A DNA stretch of 64,000 bases from Saprospiraceae bacterium. GTDB lineage: Bacteria > Bacteroidota > Bacteroidia > Chitinophagales > Saprospiraceae. The position numbers and the translations under genes were made by a program. The stretch covers positions 62,001 to 126,000 of the forward strand of contig JAHDFP010000003.1 of NCBI GenBank assembly GCA_020628095.1, in the 5' to 3' direction. Shown in pieces: positions 47,020 to 56,424 of this stretch. Below the pieces are notes generated by a model. It made no database searches and had not been told where the DNA came from. It saw only the letters and a list, made by a program, of their open reading frames with translations. The number at the start of each line of letters is the position of its first letter. Within the stretch, counting starts at the first letter, position 1.

Positions 47020-48288
47020 ATGATGATAAACTTATCAAAATTAATTGTTATAACACTGATCCTCGGATTATGTGCATGTAAAACAAGCAAAAATGTTATC
47101 CAAATAAAATCTGCTGACATCACGACCATGGATCAGGTCAAGGCGGATATTAGATTTCTGGCTTCGGATGAGTTAGAAGGAAGAGAAGTGGGGACGGAAG
47201 GCGAAAGAAAGGCCGCTTCTTATATAGCGCAAAGATTGACGGATCTGGGTATACCTGGGGCAACTCTGAGTGATAACCCATATTATCAATATTTCGAAAA
47301 AAGGGTAAAAAGCAACCCCCATGCCCTCGAAGCAAGTCCTGATGATAAGGTGGTGTCCGGAAGAAATGTAGTCGCCTTTGATGATAATGGATCTAAGTAT
47401 ACCATTGCTATAGGTGCACATTATGATCACCTCGGCTATGGGGCGGAGGGTTCTCTTTATACAGGTCCTCCGGCTCTACATAATGGCGCCGATGATAATG
47501 CCTCTGGTGTCTCTGCCATGCTGGCGATCGCCGAATATCTCAAGGATTTACCTCTCAATAGTAATTTGTTATTCATAGCATTCTCGGGTGAGGAAAAAGG
47601 CTTATGGGGATCTAACTATTTCGTCGATCACTCTCCGACTAAGCTAGAGGATTACAACTTTATGATCAATATGGACATGATAGGTCGACTCAACGAAGAC
47701 CGCCAATTGGCAATCTATGGGACAGGAACCTCACCTGTATGGGATAACATGATAGAATCTATTAAGCAGCCCTATTTTAAGTTTAAAAAAGAGGCATCGG
47801 GTGTAGGACCGTCAGATCATACTTCTTTTTATCTAGAGGATATTCCTGTATTACAATTTTTTACAGGACAACACGAAGACTATCATCGACCGACAGATGA
47901 CCACGAAAAGCTTAACTATGAGGGCCTCGAAGATGTCATAGAATATATCACAACCCTTATCATCAAGACGGATAATACTGGAAAAATAAAATTTACCAAG
48001 ACCGTGGATGAATCACAGGAAGTTCCAGACTTTAAGGTGACTCTGGGCGTTATACCTGATTATCTTTTTGATGGGAGAGGTATGCGTATAGATGGTGTCA
48101 GAGAAAATCGCCCTGCGGCCAATGCTGGATTAGAAAAGGGTGATGTTGTGATACAAATGGGTGATCTCGAGATAGTCGATATGATGAGTTATATGAAAGC
48201 CTTAGGTGCTTTCGAGAAAGGGCAGACGATCAAAATAAAGGTGAAAAGAGATGATGACAAAGTGGTAGAGAAAGATCTGACTTTCTAA
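47020..48288 (+). CDS. M28 family metallopeptidase with C-terminal PDZ domain, lipoprotein
   Basis: A 422-residue lipoprotein (LGLCAC lipobox, about Cys18). The M28 core has GAHYDHLGYG, NGADDNASGVSAMLAIAE, FSGEEKGLWGSNYF, NMDMIGRL and GPSDHTSFYLEDIPVLQFFTG, so all zinc ligands are present. A PDZ domain (about 335-422, ENRPAANAGLEKGDVVIQMGD) follows and may select C-terminal peptide ends. It is divergent from the TolB-like gene with a very short shared promoter region. Confidence 0.95.
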   Translation: MMINLSKLIVITLILGLCACKTSKNVIQIKSADITTMDQVKADIRFLASDELEGREVGTEGERKAASYIAQRLTDLGIPGATLSDNPYYQYFEKRVKSNPHALEASPDDKVVSGRNVVAFDDNGSKYTIAIGAHYDHLGYGAEGSLYTGPPALHNGADDNASGVSAMLAIAEYLKDLPLNSNLLFIAFSGEEKGLWGSNYFVDHSPTKLEDYNFMINMDMIGRLNEDRQLAIYGTGTSPVWDNMIESIKQPYFKFKKEASGVGPSDHTSFYLEDIPVLQFFTGQHEDYHRPTDDHEKLNYEGLEDVIEYITTLIIKTDNTGKIKFTKTVDESQEVPDFKVTLGVIPDYLFDGRGMRIDGVRENRPAANAGLEKGDVVIQMGDLEIVDMMSYMKALGAFEKGQTIKIKVKRDDDKVVEKDLTF

Positions 48289-48294
48289 GTCAGA

Positions 48295-48753
48295 CTACTT
48301 TTTCTTTACATTTTTCTCATATAACTCTATCCAACTATCGGCGGTAAACTTAGTACACAGTTCGCCTATAAGGTCATAAGGAATATCATCTAGTTTCTTA
48401 AAGCGGATACAACTCTTGCCCATGTCCAGCTTATGAGATGTATGCTCAGGATATTCTTTGACGAACCATTTGTGTGTCGGTTCGTGTGCATATATGCCTG
48501 AGTGATATAGGGCCACATAGTTTTTCTGCGAGGCTAGATTCATAAATGGTAAGGGTAGTTTGGGATCGCAATGGTATCCGTCTGGGTACTTGCTGTGCGG
48601 TACGACGTAGCCTATCATTCCATAACTCATACATTCCTTGAATCCTTTAGGTATATTCTTTCTTATAACTGCTCTTATTTTCTTGATGACCTTTTGTCTA
48701 TCTTCTGGTAATTCTTTGATATAGTCAGGTACTGACGTGGCCTTGGATTGCAT
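48295..48753 (-). CDS. DUF1801 (YdhG/YjhX-like) family protein
   Basis: A 152-residue cytoplasmic protein matching DUF1801: VPDYIKELPEDRQKVIKKIRAVI near the start, GFKECMSYGMIGYVVPHSKYPDGYHCDPKLPLPF and ASQKNYVALYHSGIYA. The fold is known from structural genomics; function is not established. It is convergent with the M28-PDZ gene, with six bases between stops. Confidence 0.93.
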   Translation of the reverse strand: MQSKATSVPDYIKELPEDRQKVIKKIRAVIRKNIPKGFKECMSYGMIGYVVPHSKYPDGYHCDPKLPLPFMNLASQKNYVALYHSGIYAHEPTHKWFVKEYPEHTSHKLDMGKSCIRFKKLDDIPYDLIGELCTKFTADSWIELYEKNVKKK

Positions 48754-48922
48754 GTATTATTTTTTACAATTATAAATCAAATACTTCCTTATTCCAAAAT
48801 AAGCTCTTTGCTTCACATGACTTACCTTTAATAAGTGGAAGAACACAACTGAAAAGTCTGAGAAATTGCTAAGAACTTTTTGAGAATATTTGTTAACGGT
48901 ACGTATTTAATATCAAATCAGC

Positions 48923-50140
48923 TTAATCAACTACTGTAATTGTGCCCGTTATAATCTTGCTTTCTTGATCTGTATTATTTTCAAAATTCACTTGAATTAT
49001 ATATACGTATACACCAGTTACTACTGACTTGTTTTCACTTCTCCCATCCCAATTGAATAAATTTGAGGATTGGTAAACTACGTTACCCCATCGGTCATAA
49101 ATAGAAGCAGAATTTATTTCATAGTTACAATTTGAAGAAATCGAAACTTGATTATTTGGACTTTGATTTGATCGTGAAATCACATTTGGTACGTAAAATT
49201 GACAATTAGATTCCGTCATACATTCCTCTACTTCTAAAAAAAAGTCTTCTTGAAAAAAACAATCTCTATAAGTACCTCTTAAGGTATGATTACCTCTTTC
49301 ATAAATATCAAGAGAATCAACTAGCAAATTATCATCAATTGAAATCTCATCAAATGGAAAATCTGATTTATACAATTTTAGAGAACTTCCGCAAGGAATA
49401 ATTGTATCGGAAAAATTAAAAGATAATTTTTCGACAATAACGTTATCTATTAAGACATAGGAAAGATTGTATTGTACATCATCATTATTAGGAATATTAG
49501 TCCTATCCTTCCATAATATCTCTAATTCTTCTTCACCCCAAGCTAAAAAATTACCTATAACAAATTGTTTCTCTTTGCCGCTTGCTAGGTAACAACCTTC
49601 TATTAAAACATAATTTTCCACATCATATAAAATACCGTTTTCATTATTGATATCTGATTCTATATTGAGTATGTAATCGTACTTATCTTCTCTTATTGGA
49701 AGGTTTCGTGAATCTTCTATAAAAGCCAAAGAAACTTGATCTGTTGTCATTCCATACCATGGTTTATCCCATGGGTGACTTGGTTTTGCTTGGAAACTAA
49801 CTTTATAACTTTCTCCTTCAACTAGCTCTTCTGTTAGAGTACCGATTAGATGTTCTCTATAAGGAAAGGAATCGACTGACGGATTCCAACCAACTCCCCC
49901 ATTTGAAAGACCAAAGCATCCATTTCCTTCAAATGCTGTTACATAATTTTTATTATTCCAAACCTGGCAACTGTCATGAATGTAATCCACACTTCCATAC
50001 CTCTTCCAACCCGTCCAAGAATCTTCGGAAATATTACATTTATCTTCTTCCATATTTCCATTTATTACTAAGTTTTGTGAGTTACATGGAAACTGAAGTG
50101 AAAATATAAGTATAATGATTTGGATATATTTCATTGGCAA
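48923..50140 (-). CDS. Secreted protein with T9SS type B sorting domain, paralogue 1
   Basis: A 405-residue protein; ATG 50134 is an alternative start giving a cleaner signal peptide (MKYIQIIILIFSLQFPCNS). The body begins NLVINGNMEEDKC and resembles a carbohydrate-binding-like jelly roll shared with the next gene. The last 95 residues are a CHU_C/type B sorting domain (FYVPNVISRSNQSPNN, SIYDRWGNVVYQSSNLFNWDGR, GVYVYIIQV). It would be exported by T9SS and is often linked with gliding motility or SprB-like surface proteins. Ligand unknown. Confidence 0.9.
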   Translation of the reverse strand: MPMKYIQIIILIFSLQFPCNSQNLVINGNMEEDKCNISEDSWTGWKRYGSVDYIHDSCQVWNNKNYVTAFEGNGCFGLSNGGVGWNPSVDSFPYREHLIGTLTEELVEGESYKVSFQAKPSHPWDKPWYGMTTDQVSLAFIEDSRNLPIREDKYDYILNIESDINNENGILYDVENYVLIEGCYLASGKEKQFVIGNFLAWGEEELEILWKDRTNIPNNDDVQYNLSYVLIDNVIVEKLSFNFSDTIIPCGSSLKLYKSDFPFDEISIDDNLLVDSLDIYERGNHTLRGTYRDCFFQEDFFLEVEECMTESNCQFYVPNVISRSNQSPNNQVSISSNCNYEINSASIYDRWGNVVYQSSNLFNWDGRSENKSVVTGVYVYIIQVNFENNTDQESKIITGTITVVD

Positions 50141-50513
50141 TAATTCTTATTATATCATCATTTATGCTCTGTTGATATTTGATAGCTACCCATAAGAAAA
50201 GAAGATACGATTTATACAAACTTCTTTTAATTAACTATTGTTATCGAACCCGAAATAATTTTACTTTCACGATCTGTAGTGCTATTATCAATGCTCACTT
50301 CAATCATAAACACGTATACACCCGTTACTACAGACTTGTTTTCACTTCTGCCATCCCAATTAAATAAATTTGAGGATTGGTAAACTACGTTACCCCATCG
50401 ATCATAAATAGAAGCAGATTTTATTTCATAGTTACAATTTGAGGAAATCGAAACTTGATTATTTGGACTTTGATTTGATCGCGAAATCACATTTGGTACG
50501 TAAAATTGACAGT
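48926..50513 (-). repeat. Near-identical 3' modules of two tandem T9SS type-B genes
   Basis: The last about 280 bp of the two genes (48926-49202 and 50230-50512) match closely. Over a 195-base comparison I count about eight mismatches (near 96 percent identity), whereas the protein bodies just upstream are clearly diverged. The change is abrupt at the Cys-Gln-Phe-Tyr codons. This suggests recent gene conversion or module exchange of the sorting domain. Confidence 0.85.
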
Positions 50514-51444
50514 CTGAACATGAACGAAGATCAACTCTAAAAATTTTATCCTTAATACATGTACCTCTATATGCTGTGATTGTATAATCACCTTCTTGTT
50601 TGATAGTAATATTATCCTTCTCTATTCCATCAAGATACCATCTATCATAACCTAAGGAATCTTTACGGAGACTCAAGCTGTCGCCAATGCATATAATAGT
50701 ATCATTAATAGCTATATCTGGCACATGAATAACCTCAACATTGTCAACTAGAACATAGGATTTATTACTAAACCAAGAAAGTTCTGATTGTGAAGCATTT
50801 TCTCTATCATTTCTTAGCGTATCAAGTTTCGTAGCTCCTAATTCGAGGAAATTACCTAGCATAAAACCAGTTTCCTTTCCAGTAGCTTCATAACATGATT
50901 CTATCTGTTTATATTCTTGATAATTATACAAAATACCATCATGATTAACTATGTCAGGGTCAAAAAATAGAAATTCAATATAATTACCATTTTCGTCACG
51001 AGTTCTAAATTGCAAAGAATCTTGGCGAAAGACCAATGATATCTGATCTGATGTCATATAGTTCCAAATGTTATCTGCGTATGCCGAGGGTTTCACCCAG
51101 TAACTTACACTATATGATTGACCTTGCTTAAGGGTATCCGATAAAGAAGCTATTGCATATTCCCTTGCATAAAAAGTATCTTGATTAACTATATCATAGC
51201 CTCCTGTATACAATCCTATAGCTCCTCGTCCTTTAAACGGAATCCAATATTTAGTTCGTTCATTAATATAGCTACAACTATAATGAATATGGTCTGCTGT
51301 ATTATGTCTTTCCCAACCCTTGATCTCCTCGGTTCTCCAATAAGGACGACAACTATCAATTTCAATATTGCCGTTTACAACTAGATTTTGACCTAATATA
51401 TATGTCGAAACAAAGTGAAACAATATGAATTGATAAAATCTCAT
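50227..51444 (-). CDS. Secreted protein with T9SS type B sorting domain, paralogue 2
   Basis: A 405-residue paralogue of the downstream gene. It shares the NLVVNGNIEIDSC beginning, TADHIHYSCSYIN, SDQISLVFRQDS and YVLVDNVEV features at moderate identity, and an almost identical C-terminal sorting domain. Signal peptide about residues 1-18. The jelly-roll-like body is of the kind seen in glycan-binding or adhesin proteins. The gap between the two genes is 86 bases. Confidence 0.9.
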   Translation of the reverse strand: MRFYQFILFHFVSTYILGQNLVVNGNIEIDSCRPYWRTEEIKGWERHNTADHIHYSCSYINERTKYWIPFKGRGAIGLYTGGYDIVNQDTFYAREYAIASLSDTLKQGQSYSVSYWVKPSAYADNIWNYMTSDQISLVFRQDSLQFRTRDENGNYIEFLFFDPDIVNHDGILYNYQEYKQIESCYEATGKETGFMLGNFLELGATKLDTLRNDRENASQSELSWFSNKSYVLVDNVEVIHVPDIAINDTIICIGDSLSLRKDSLGYDRWYLDGIEKDNITIKQEGDYTITAYRGTCIKDKIFRVDLRSCSDCQFYVPNVISRSNQSPNNQVSISSNCNYEIKSASIYDRWGNVVYQSSNLFNWDGRSENKSVVTGVYVFMIEVSIDNSTTDRESKIISGSITIVN

Positions 51445-51756
51445 ATAAAAAACAGCGAAAAAATTGCCCGCTTTTGAAGATAATTTATCTAGTCTACTTA
51501 TTCTATTATTACATTGTGTGTTGCAGACATTTGGGTTGTTTGATCAATTATCGAAAACATAAAAGTCCTTTCTCAAGAAAATCGCTAGATAATTTAAAGC
51601 TACCTATCAAAGAGGAATTGCTATAAACCAATTCTACCAGCAGATATAAACTTTTAAATCATGATCGTCACTAATCTATGCTTTCTATTCCTGTATTTAC
51701 CGTATAGTTAACATTCCTACTTCTTTTTCATGGATGTCGTAAATATGCGAAAACTC
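51445..51756. other. Intergenic region, nothing coding seen
   Basis: About 310 AT-rich bases between divergent genes. No convincing ORF, RNA gene or repeat was seen. It must hold the promoter of the leftward T9SS type-B genes, but no exact TAnnTTTG box was found on that strand. Confidence 0.4.
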
Positions 51757-51764
51757 TATATTTG
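51757..51764 (+). promoter_or_regulatory. -7 promoter box of the GlsB-like gene
   Basis: TATATTTG matches the Bacteroidota consensus TAnnTTTG exactly and lies 16 bases before the ATG at 51781, giving a very short leader. No clear TTG at -33 was seen. Confidence 0.5.
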
Positions 51765-51780
51765 TGAAAAATTGTAAATA

Positions 51781-52110
51781 ATGGATGTAGCGACTGGAGA
51801 TGTTCTTAACTGGATAGTCATGATAATCGTAGGTGGTATAGCTGGGGCTATCGCGGCGAGAGTTATTAAAGGGGATTCTTTTGGATTATTGATTAATACA
51901 CTTCTGGGAATCGCAGGAGGTGTTGTCGGTGGATTTCTTTTTGGCTTACTCAATATAAATGCAGGATCGGGAATAGTAAAAATAGTCGAAGAGCAGTTTT
52001 CTGTAACCCTACCAGAGAATATCATAGGTATGATTATATCTGCGACGGTCGGCGCGATTATTATACTGTTCGTCGCAAAAACATTGGGGCTCGGTCGAAT
52101 GCGTCGATAG
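51781..52110 (+). CDS. GlsB/YeaQ/YmgE-like stress membrane protein
   Basis: A 109-residue protein with three hydrophobic helices and the family pattern IVGGIAGAIAARVIKGDSFGLLINTLLGIAGGVVGGFLFG, here with a longer C-terminal helix (IGMIISATVGAIIILFVAKTL). Members are small inner membrane proteins often linked with envelope stress; they are named transglycosylase-associated proteins without proof of activity. Confidence 0.88.
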   Translation: MDVATGDVLNWIVMIIVGGIAGAIAARVIKGDSFGLLINTLLGIAGGVVGGFLFGLLNINAGSGIVKIVEEQFSVTLPENIIGMIISATVGAIIILFVAKTLGLGRMRR

Positions 52111-52161
52111 GCGAGGAATTATTAGGGTCCTAATGATATTGGTTATAAAAAAAGCAATATC

Positions 52162-52415
52162 ATGGGATTCGCTCAAAACATGAGAGCCAGCCTTCAGTAT
52201 AATGCTGGACAAAGAAGAAAAGCTGGTGGATATAATAAGCAGACTTCACCACACTTATCCAAAGAAGGTTACGGATTAATTCATCTATCCGTAGTCCAAT
52301 AGAAAACCTTTCTCATAAGCAGACTAAGTCAGATAAGGTTTTTCGCCTTCTCGTAATAATAGCCATATTACTTTTGGTGGGGATGCTTTTATATGTTACA
52401 ACTTATAATTTATAA
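52162..52415 (+). pseudogene. Small membrane protein gene broken by a -1 frameshift
   Basis: ATG 52162 opens a frame of 46 codons (MGFAQNMRASLQYNAGQRRK..., stop 52300). In the frame one base back, codons from about 52275 to the TAA at 52413 read as a polar segment and a clean membrane helix (VFRLLVIIAILLLVGMLLY). The MGFAQNMR start and C-terminal helix match the layout of a small Bacteroidota membrane protein, so the two halves seem to be one gene of about 84 codons missing one base near 52270-52280. This may be a true mutation, a sequencing error or programmed shifting; no slippery heptamer was seen. Confidence 0.6.
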
Positions 52416-52590
52416 GATTAAAAAGATGGCTTCACCCAGAGGATAAAAAAATCTTTAGGTAGGTTTCAAAGGTCGTAATTAGTAATGTCTTGATAGTCAA
52501 TCAAATGTAAATTGGGTTGATTTTTCATCGAAGAAAATTGATAATTTTTTTACCTGATTGAGCAACTTTTATTACATCTTGTACGTCATA

Positions 52591-54051
52591 ATGCGACTAA
52601 ATATAAATGGCGTTGTGACTAAAAAGAAGCTTATTCTTCCAGATCAGTTTGAGCCCTCTGAACACTGGTATCCTAAAGCACTCAATGCGACAATCCATCC
52701 CATGATTAATTTCTTTCTTAATCTATCACAAGAAAGGGTGATCACTCGATATTGCCACATGCATCCGACAGTGGATAAGGTCAAGTTAAGAGAAGTCCTT
52801 AATCATCGGTCTAAGTATTTTTTATGGGCTGGCGCGGACTTACTGAATGTGACCTCGGCATCTGGCAAAAGGCAAATGGTAGTCATAGAGAATAACTCCT
52901 GCCCGTCTGGTCAGAAGTCGATGCCTCTATTAAATGATAATCAAGAACAGGGTAGTTACAGACTAATGGTGGAAAGGACTTTTAAGCCAAGCCTAAAAAA
53001 TTTAAGAAACAAAATCCAAGGGGGGTTAGCGGTGCTGTATGATAAGAACCCTATGGAAGTATCTGGTTATGCAGAAGTAATAGCCGATGTTATGCAGGAA
53101 CCTGTACATTATGTTAGTTATTACAAAAACGAAAGCAATCCAGAAGCAAAATTTATCGACGGGATATTACATGTGAAGGAAGCTCAAGAATGGCTCCCCA
53201 TAAGGGCGGCATTCCGATATGTAACCCAAAAACCATGGAATAGAATTCCAGTCAATTCTAAAACCAAAATTTTAAATCCAACGATCGCGTGTCTGGCTGG
53301 AGGAAGAAATAAAATGGTGGCCGCAAAAGCCTATGACATATTTAATGCAGAACTACAAAGCTATGGTCTTAAGATTAATATTCCTGAGACAATATGGGAT
53401 GTAAGCAAAAATGAAATTCCATTGTGGGTAAAGAAGTTGGGAGGTCATGCTGTAATCAAAGTGCCTTATAGTAATGCTGGTCAAGGCGTCTATACTATAG
53501 TCAACGAAGCAGAACTAGATGCATTTATGAACTTAGAATTTGATTACGATTTGTTTATTGTCCAGAGCCTTATAGGAAATTCTAATTGGAGTAGTACTAC
53601 TTCTTCGGGTAAATTGTATCACGTAGGTACCATACCAGATAATAAGAACCAAACCTATGTTGCTGATATAAGAATGATGGTCAGTTCCACTCAGAACGGT
53701 ATTAAACCATTATGCACTTATGCGCGTCGTGCCGCAAAACCGTTGATAGATAATATTACTAATGGGACTGATAGCTGGTCCATGCTAGGGACAAACCTAT
53801 CTATTAAGAAACCTGATGGCACCTGGGATAGTGATACTAATAGATTAGTCCTTATGGACAGACGAGATTTCAACAAATTAGGTGTGGGCTTAGATGACCT
53901 TATAGAAGCCTACATACAGACTGTTTTGTCAATGGTGGCCATTGATAAAATGGCACATACTCTTGTCAATAAACAGGGGAAATTCAGAATTAAATTATTC
54001 AAAAGTCTCAACGATGACCAGAGTCTACTGGATGAGATAATGGTTGATTAG
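52591..54051 (+). CDS. Circularly permuted ATP-grasp amide ligase-like protein
   Basis: A 486-residue protein started at ATG 52591 (a TTG 33 bases upstream is less likely). The segment VVIENNSCPSGQKSM (residues 97-111) corresponds to the VLEDNxRxPSGxSY motif of circularly permuted ATP-grasp proteins. NPTIACLAGGRNKMVAAKAY (229-248) matches their NxxGxGxxDDKAxY region, and HAVIKVPYSNAGQGV (286-300), with Lys290, matches the ATP-binding lysine and glycine-rich loop. Such proteins are predicted to form amide bonds using ATP. It heads the polyamine cluster, 104 bases before the arginine decarboxylase. The family call is from motif order and is not a database result; the substrate is unknown. Confidence 0.72.
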   Translation: MRLNINGVVTKKKLILPDQFEPSEHWYPKALNATIHPMINFFLNLSQERVITRYCHMHPTVDKVKLREVLNHRSKYFLWAGADLLNVTSASGKRQMVVIENNSCPSGQKSMPLLNDNQEQGSYRLMVERTFKPSLKNLRNKIQGGLAVLYDKNPMEVSGYAEVIADVMQEPVHYVSYYKNESNPEAKFIDGILHVKEAQEWLPIRAAFRYVTQKPWNRIPVNSKTKILNPTIACLAGGRNKMVAAKAYDIFNAELQSYGLKINIPETIWDVSKNEIPLWVKKLGGHAVIKVPYSNAGQGVYTIVNEAELDAFMNLEFDYDLFIVQSLIGNSNWSSTTSSGKLYHVGTIPDNKNQTYVADIRMMVSSTQNGIKPLCTYARRAAKPLIDNITNGTDSWSMLGTNLSIKKPDGTWDSDTNRLVLMDRRDFNKLGVGLDDLIEAYIQTVLSMVAIDKMAHTLVNKQGKFRIKLFKSLNDDQSLLDEIMVD

Positions 54052-54072
54052 AGAGAATAAAATAAAAGTTAT

Positions 54073-54156
54073 ATGTACGGAAAAGTCTTTTATGAACGGA
54101 TGAATGGTAAACCTTTTACAAGGATTTTAAAAAGTAAAAAGGAGAATTATTACTGA
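54073..54156 (+). CDS. Possible 27-codon minigene before speA
   Basis: ATG 54073 opens a 27-codon frame (MYGKVFYERMNGKPFTRILK, then SKKENYY) whose TGA shares a base with the speA ATG (TGATG). The peptide is basic and aromatic. The tight coupling suggests it is translated, either as a leader affecting speA or as a small peptide product. No family is known and a chance ORF remains possible. Confidence 0.4.
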   Translation: MYGKVFYERMNGKPFTRILKSKKENYY

Positions 54157-55583
54157 TGAAAAAAACATACTTTGACCTAATAGAACAGAGTTACTACTTT
54201 CCTCAAGAAGGCTTCGATCTTACTAACGGTTATCTCACATTTCATGGTATTTCTCTTAAGTACCTCATAGAGAAATACGGAACTCCATTGAAACTTACAT
54301 ATCTACCTCGTATTGGAGAACAAATACGAAAAGCAAGAAACTTATTTAATAGAGCTATTAAAAAAAGCCAGTACAATGGTAATTATCATTATTGTTATTG
54401 TACCAAATGTTGTCACTTTTCTCACGTTTTGAAATCTGCTCTTAAAGAAAAGGTTCATCTGGAAACCTCCTCTTCGTTTGACATAGATATAATCTTTAAT
54501 CTTTTACAAGAAGGACACTTAGACAAAAGCTGTGTAGTGGTACATAACGGTTATAAGACTGATGAGTATCTACAGAAGATTATACAATTGAATAAGATTG
54601 GATTTAAGAATTCGATTGTTGTTTTGGATTCAATAACGGAGGTTTCGAGGATAAAGGAGTATGCAAAAAGCCATAACATTCGTCTTAAAGTAGGCATACG
54701 CATAGCAATAGATGAAGAGCCACAATCTGCATATTATACTTCTCGATTAGGTATCAGACCTTCAGAAATTATTCCATTATATAATGAGCAAATTAAGGAT
54801 GATGATTATGTAACACTTAAAATGATTCACTTTTTTATTGATTCTGGAATAAAGGATAACGTTTATTACTGGGGTGAGTTTCATAAGTCTTTAAGATACT
54901 ATGTAGAACTAAAAAAGCTATGTCCTGACCTCAAAGCATTGAATCTGGGAGGTGGATTTCCTATTAGAAATAACCTAGGTTTTGAGTATGATTACGAATA
55001 TATCATTAATGAAATCATACGCAACATTAAAGAGTGTTGTGAAGAATTTGGTATAAAGGAGCCGGATATTTTTACTGAGTTTGGAAAGTATACAGTAGGA
55101 GAGAGTGGCGCTATCATCTTTGAGGTCATAGAGCAAAAACAACAAAATGATAGAGAGGTCTGGTATATGGTCAATAATAGTCTGATGAATACCATACCTG
55201 ATGCTTGGTCTATTCTAGAAAAGTTTATCCTTTTGCCTATCAACAAATGGCAAAATGAATATACCAAAGTGAATATAGGAGGAATCAGCTGTGATCATTC
55301 GGATTACTATAATTCCGAAGATTTTAACCAACAATTATTTCTTCCCAAGTATGAGGATCGGGATACTGAGCCACTATATATTGGTTTTTTTCATACAGGA
55401 GCTTACCAAGATTCTATAAGTGGTTATGGAGGTATTAAGCATTGTCTTATACCTGCTCCCAAGTTAATTATCATAGACAGAGACGAAACAGGAAACTTTG
55501 TAGATTATGTATATCGCAATGAACAGACTGTAGACGAAATGCTATCCATTTTAGGTTATAGGACACAACAATCTGCCTTATGA
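54156..55583 (+). CDS. speA: Biosynthetic arginine decarboxylase (PLP type III fold)
   Basis: A 475-residue enzyme of the alanine-racemase-fold decarboxylases, in the short Bacteroidota version of SpeA. It starts with LIEQSYYFPQEGF; the PLP lysine is Lys84 in YCYCTKCCHF (SSHF is more usual); RLGI, HFFIDSGIKDN, LNLGGGFPIRNN (phosphate-binding glycines) and EFGKYTVGESG follow. GGISCDHSDYY, near residue 377, includes the catalytic Cys-Asp pair, and GAYQDS closes the site. It makes agmatine from arginine. The next gene, agmatinase, overlaps by four bases. Confidence 0.94.
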   Translation: MKKTYFDLIEQSYYFPQEGFDLTNGYLTFHGISLKYLIEKYGTPLKLTYLPRIGEQIRKARNLFNRAIKKSQYNGNYHYCYCTKCCHFSHVLKSALKEKVHLETSSSFDIDIIFNLLQEGHLDKSCVVVHNGYKTDEYLQKIIQLNKIGFKNSIVVLDSITEVSRIKEYAKSHNIRLKVGIRIAIDEEPQSAYYTSRLGIRPSEIIPLYNEQIKDDDYVTLKMIHFFIDSGIKDNVYYWGEFHKSLRYYVELKKLCPDLKALNLGGGFPIRNNLGFEYDYEYIINEIIRNIKECCEEFGIKEPDIFTEFGKYTVGESGAIIFEVIEQKQQNDREVWYMVNNSLMNTIPDAWSILEKFILLPINKWQNEYTKVNIGGISCDHSDYYNSEDFNQQLFLPKYEDRDTEPLYIGFFHTGAYQDSISGYGGIKHCLIPAPKLIIIDRDETGNFVDYVYRNEQTVDEMLSILGYRTQQSAL

Positions 55584-56422
55584 AAACATTTGCCGGAATA
55601 TCCCAAATGTACTCTACTCTGAGTACCTCTCAGATAATTTTACAGTCCATACCTTTTGATCAAACAAGTACTTGGGGTAAAGGTGCGGATAAGGGTTTTA
55701 ATGCTTTCCTGGAGGCTTCTATGAATATGGAATTATATGATATAGAAACCAACTCAGAGGTCTATCGTAAAGGAATCTACATGCCAGAGCGATGGGATGG
55801 TTTTGAAAACCCAGAGGATATGTATAAAAGCGTATACCGTAGAACCAAAGAGTTACTCGAAACAGATAAGTTTTTGACTTTCTTCGGCGGAGAGCATTCC
55901 ATTAGCATAGGTATTATAAAGGCTTTTTACGAAAAATTCCAAAATCTTACTGTGCTGCAATTGGATGCTCACGCTGATTTAAGACCATCTTATCATGGGT
56001 CTCCATATAACCACGCATGTGCCCTACATGACGCTAGTCAAAACTGTAACCTTATACAAGTAGGCATAAGGAGTATGGATATTTCTGAGCGTCAATATGC
56101 AGATATGTATAAGACATATTTGGCTGAGGAAATTATCAAAGTGGATGATTGGATTATTTCCTCGATAGACCAGATGACTGATGATATATATATAACCTTA
56201 GACTTGGATGTATTAGATCCATCAATTATGCCTGCGACAGGGACACCAGAGCCTGGTGGCCTGGATTGGTACACTTTAATTAATTATTTATTCATTGTTT
56301 TTGATAAGAAGAATGTTGTTGGTTTTGATATAGTAGAGTTGGCGCCTATAGCCAACCTTCATTCACCACAATATCTTGCTGCAAAACTTTATTACAAAAT
56401 GCTTTCATACAAATTCTTTTGA
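55580..56422 (+). CDS. speB: Agmatinase (ureohydrolase)
   Basis: A 280-residue arginase-family enzyme with the Mn-binding motifs GGEHSISIG (His106), LDAHADLR (Asp129, His131, Asp133) and DLDVLDPSIMPATGTPEPGG. It would split agmatine into putrescine and urea. The ATG overlaps the speA stop (ATGA), so the two are co-translated. Clear enzyme class; agmatine preference comes from context. Confidence 0.94.
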   Translation: MKTFAGISQMYSTLSTSQIILQSIPFDQTSTWGKGADKGFNAFLEASMNMELYDIETNSEVYRKGIYMPERWDGFENPEDMYKSVYRRTKELLETDKFLTFFGGEHSISIGIIKAFYEKFQNLTVLQLDAHADLRPSYHGSPYNHACALHDASQNCNLIQVGIRSMDISERQYADMYKTYLAEEIIKVDDWIISSIDQMTDDIYITLDLDVLDPSIMPATGTPEPGGLDWYTLINYLFIVFDKKNVVGFDIVELAPIANLHSPQYLAAKLYYKMLSYKFF

Positions 56423-56424
56423 AA

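Noticed and set aside
52558-52590. TTG start extending the circularly permuted ATP-grasp gene upstream
   Set aside because: ATG at 52591 gives a natural start; the extra residues are hydrophobic and out of keeping with the protein.
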